The notes beneath the pieces were generated by a model. The model worked only from the letters and a program-made list of their open reading frames with translations. It was not told where the DNA came from and searched no databases. A program made the translations under genes and the position numbers. DNA of 8,281 bases from Maribacter sp. GTDB lineage: Bacteria > Bacteroidota > Bacteroidia > Flavobacteriales > Flavobacteriaceae. Where the stretch lies: assembly GCA_003232155.1 (NCBI GenBank), contig QILY01000182.1, forward strand, positions 1 through 8,281, written 5' to 3'. This document shows positions 6,798 to 8,281 of the stretch, one piece after another (position 1 is the stretch's first letter; every line of letters starts with the position of its first letter).

Positions 6798-6830
6798 CCG
6801 GGTAGGGTGCATAGAATGCACCCTACCCGG
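6798..6830. terminator. Perfect 14-bp stem-loop downstream of the PPC-domain gene
   Basis: CCGGGTAGGGTGCA (6798-6811) and TGCACCCTACCCGG (6817-6830) pair perfectly around a five-base loop TAGAA. On the minus strand it lies 14 bases after the stop codon at 6847-6845 and is followed by TGCTTTTC, a short T-run, so it could end that transcript. GGGTAGGGTGCA-type palindromes also recur as dispersed repeats in some bacterial genomes, so it may instead be a mobile palindromic unit that doubles as a terminator. Confidence 0.6.
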
Positions 6831-6844
6831 CTACTCTACATGAG

Positions 6845-8263
6845 CTACCATGTGAGTGTTCCATCAATCCTCAAAGTTTCGAATCCTTTAGACCCTTCTT
6901 TTTTTAATAATATTCCCTGATTGAAGTACATTCCCTTATCATCGTCGGTTGGGTTAACACCAAGGCAAGGTGTATCCAAAACGTCGGTGCTACAACCTAG
7001 CTCATAATTATATTTTTCACTTTTATTGTTGATGTCAGGTAGATACCCAAAAATAGTACGAGATCTTTCCTTAACAACGCTTGCCCCAAACTCATTAAAC
7101 AAGCTTACATTAACTATCATTACTGCTCTCTTCCCATCGATAATCTTTGAAGCTGTCCAGTTGATTGTTTTCCCAGCTGAGCTGTTTGTAACCGTCATCT
7201 CAGTAGGAACGAAAAACTTACCAAATGCGAAATCATCACCCGTAGTAAGTTTCAAATAACCGTATGGTGTCTCACCTATGTCATTATCTGGAGTGGTGGG
7301 TTGTGTAACAACGGGGGTGTTATTTGAGGAAGGTTCTTGAGATGTATTATCCTCTGTTGAAGATGATTCATATAGCCTTAAGATATAAGGCACGTCCAAA
7401 CCGCCCGTATCATTGGCTCTCATCTGAAAATAGTAGGTGACATTTTTTAATAAGTAATATTCTATATTTGAACTCGAGGGCAGACCGGGCACGGTTTGAT
7501 CTTCAGTTGTCTCTAATATTGTCCTTATTTCATCTATATCTCTTGAGTCTTGGCCGCTAGTAACACGATCAAAAACAAGAGTGCTATTCGAACCTTGGCT
7601 AACACGTCGGTCTACTCGGTATTTAGCATTTTTGGGTGGTTTAAAAGAAAAAATATCCGAGGCATCATTAGCACTATTAAAACTGCCAAATACTTCAAAC
7701 GGTGCTGTGATGCTTTGAGATTGTTCAATCGTATTGTTTGGTTCAAGTTCCACTTCAGGAATGAGATTTTCATCTATAGCCGCGTTCGAGTTTGCGCTTC
7801 CACGAAAGTGGCGTACTGCTTGATACTTATCTGTCAATGGGTTCACTGTAGCCTGTCGAAGATAAACGCTGAGATCCGCATCTGATTCAAATGCACTCAT
7901 TGTTTGAGCTAAGTTTATATTCACTCCTGCGGCAAAATTTCTGGCCTCGGCGGTGATCGATATGCCATTGCTTGGGTTGCCATCTTCATCCAGAGTTTGC
8001 AGTAGTCGCAAGATATTAACGACGGTTTCAAAGTTCACGATACCACCTGTTTCTGCCAGATCAAGAGGGGTAATAATAGCCTTATTATCAACCGTGCCCA
8101 AGGTGATATTGCCGATTTTAAACGTAGTTTTTTCGTAACTACTCACCCCTATCCAGAGAATATAGCTCACCTGACAAGGCCATTTGAACTGCAATGAGAG
8201 GGTTGTATCCTTTATTAGCCATAGTTTGAAGATAGCTTGATATTCGGCAATAGGCTTTCGCAT
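6845..8263 (-). CDS. 5'-truncated exported protein with PPC-like domain, fused frame into IS66 tail
   Basis: The open frame has 472 codons, but residues 1-42 are an out-of-frame reading of an IS66-type transposase tail. Family-like sequence starts at about residue 43 (8137). Residues 45-110 (TTFKIGNITLGTV, TPLDLAE, VVNILRLLQTLDEDGNPSNG) match the N-terminal repeat-like domain of many proteobacterial cell-surface lipoproteins, where it normally follows a signal peptide and a short linker. Residues 170-298 (VELEPNNT...GSFNSANDASDIFSF) fit a pre-peptidase C-terminal (PPC) beta-sandwich. A Ser/Thr/Pro/Asn-rich linker (299-330) leads to a C-terminal domain of ~140 residues that I do not recognise, with two cysteines (GCSTDVLDTPC, 424-433). 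With the signal peptide lost, the product probably stays in the cytoplasm or is not made. Body codons are otherwise undamaged, so the truncation may be recent. The 6798-6830 hairpin follows the stop. Confidence 0.65.
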   Translation of the reverse strand: MRKPIAEYQAIFKLWLIKDTTLSLQFKWPCQVSYILWIGVSSYEKTTFKIGNITLGTVDNKAIITPLDLAETGGIVNFETVVNILRLLQTLDEDGNPSNGISITAEARNFAAGVNINLAQTMSAFESDADLSVYLRQATVNPLTDKYQAVRHFRGSANSNAAIDENLIPEVELEPNNTIEQSQSITAPFEVFGSFNSANDASDIFSFKPPKNAKYRVDRRVSQGSNSTLVFDRVTSGQDSRDIDEIRTILETTEDQTVPGLPSSSNIEYYLLKNVTYYFQMRANDTGGLDVPYILRLYESSSTEDNTSQEPSSNNTPVVTQPTTPDNDIGETPYGYLKLTTGDDFAFGKFFVPTEMTVTNSSAGKTINWTASKIIDGKRAVMIVNVSLFNEFGASVVKERSRTIFGYLPDINNKSEKYNYELGCSTDVLDTPCLGVNPTDDDKGMYFNQGILLKKEGSKGFETLRIDGTLTW

Positions 8264-8281
8264 ACCTTTCGGTTCGAAAAC
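8139..8281 (-). mobile_element. IS66-type transposase, C-terminal tail
   Basis: On the minus strand the frame open from the window edge encodes FRTERYAKAYCRISSYLQTM, then ANKGYNPLIAVQMALSGELY, and ends in a TAG at 8141-8139. RISSYLQTM followed by NPLIA.QMAL is typical of the C-terminus of IS66-family transposases. The 46 visible codons carry no lesion, so the gene may be whole outside the window. The usual right terminal repeat is not evident after the stop: lipoprotein-like coding sequence begins within a few bases. This implies that the element's end was lost or that a deletion fused it to the neighbouring gene. It is the same family, and perhaps the same element type, as the N-terminal remnant at 5382-5787. 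Confidence 0.6.

Noticed and set aside
7026..8138. Plus-strand open frames at 7026-7259, 7550-7885 and 7953-8138
   Set aside because: They are antisense shadows of the PPC-domain gene and carry no motifs.
1..8281. CRISPR array, rRNA or intact tRNA gene
   Set aside because: I saw no regularly spaced direct repeats and no conserved rRNA or tRNA sequence on either strand.

Overview
The window looks like an accessory region of a low-GC proteobacterium, most likely a gammaproteobacterium. The main hint is a decayed fragment resembling the sensor kinase of the proteobacterial dedicated sortase system, together with palindromic intergenic repeats of a kind seen in many gammaproteobacteria. No rRNA, tRNA or core housekeeping gene is present, so the taxonomic placement is inference. 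The left part (about 200-5330) is AT-rich with strong AAA/TTA/GAA codon preference. The right part (about 5380-8281) has a visibly more balanced composition.

Left region, plus strand. A very large intact gene (222-4208, 1328 aa) encodes an N-terminal WGR-like domain, about eight leucine-rich repeats, a long helical HEAT-like middle and a C-terminal DUF4132 domain (the MolR/YehI family). A degenerate palindrome follows, then two small genes. The first (4310-4861, 183 aa) is unrecognised and starts with TTG. The second (4892-5326, 144 aa) resembles SitI3-family immunity proteins. The pair is bracketed by inverted copies of a ~22-nt sequence (4270-4291 and 5331-5353), so it looks like a small mobile or orphan-immunity cassette placed behind the DUF4132 gene.

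Middle region (5380-6763), minus strand. This is a graveyard of broken genes. It holds the N-terminal third of an IS66-type transposase with two nonsense codons and a frameshift (5382-5787). Next is the first 15 or so codons of an IS30-type transposase (5858-5953), whose start codon lies in the loop of an 11-bp stem. Last is the N-terminal sensor part of a PdsS-like histidine kinase with at least two frameshifts, a TAG codon and a lost 3' end (6116-6763).

Right region (6798-8281), minus strand. A perfect 14-bp stem-loop lies just after the stop of an exported or lipoprotein-like gene (6845-8263) with a PPC-like domain and a novel C-terminal domain. Its 5' end is missing: the first ~42 codons of the open frame are an out-of-frame reading of the C-terminal tail of another IS66-type transposase (8139-8281). 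The original signal peptide is therefore gone.

The most interesting unit is the WGR-LRR-HEAT-DUF4132 giant with the two downstream small ORFs inside inverted repeats. A conflict or self-protection role is inference from domain content and context, not proven by sequence.
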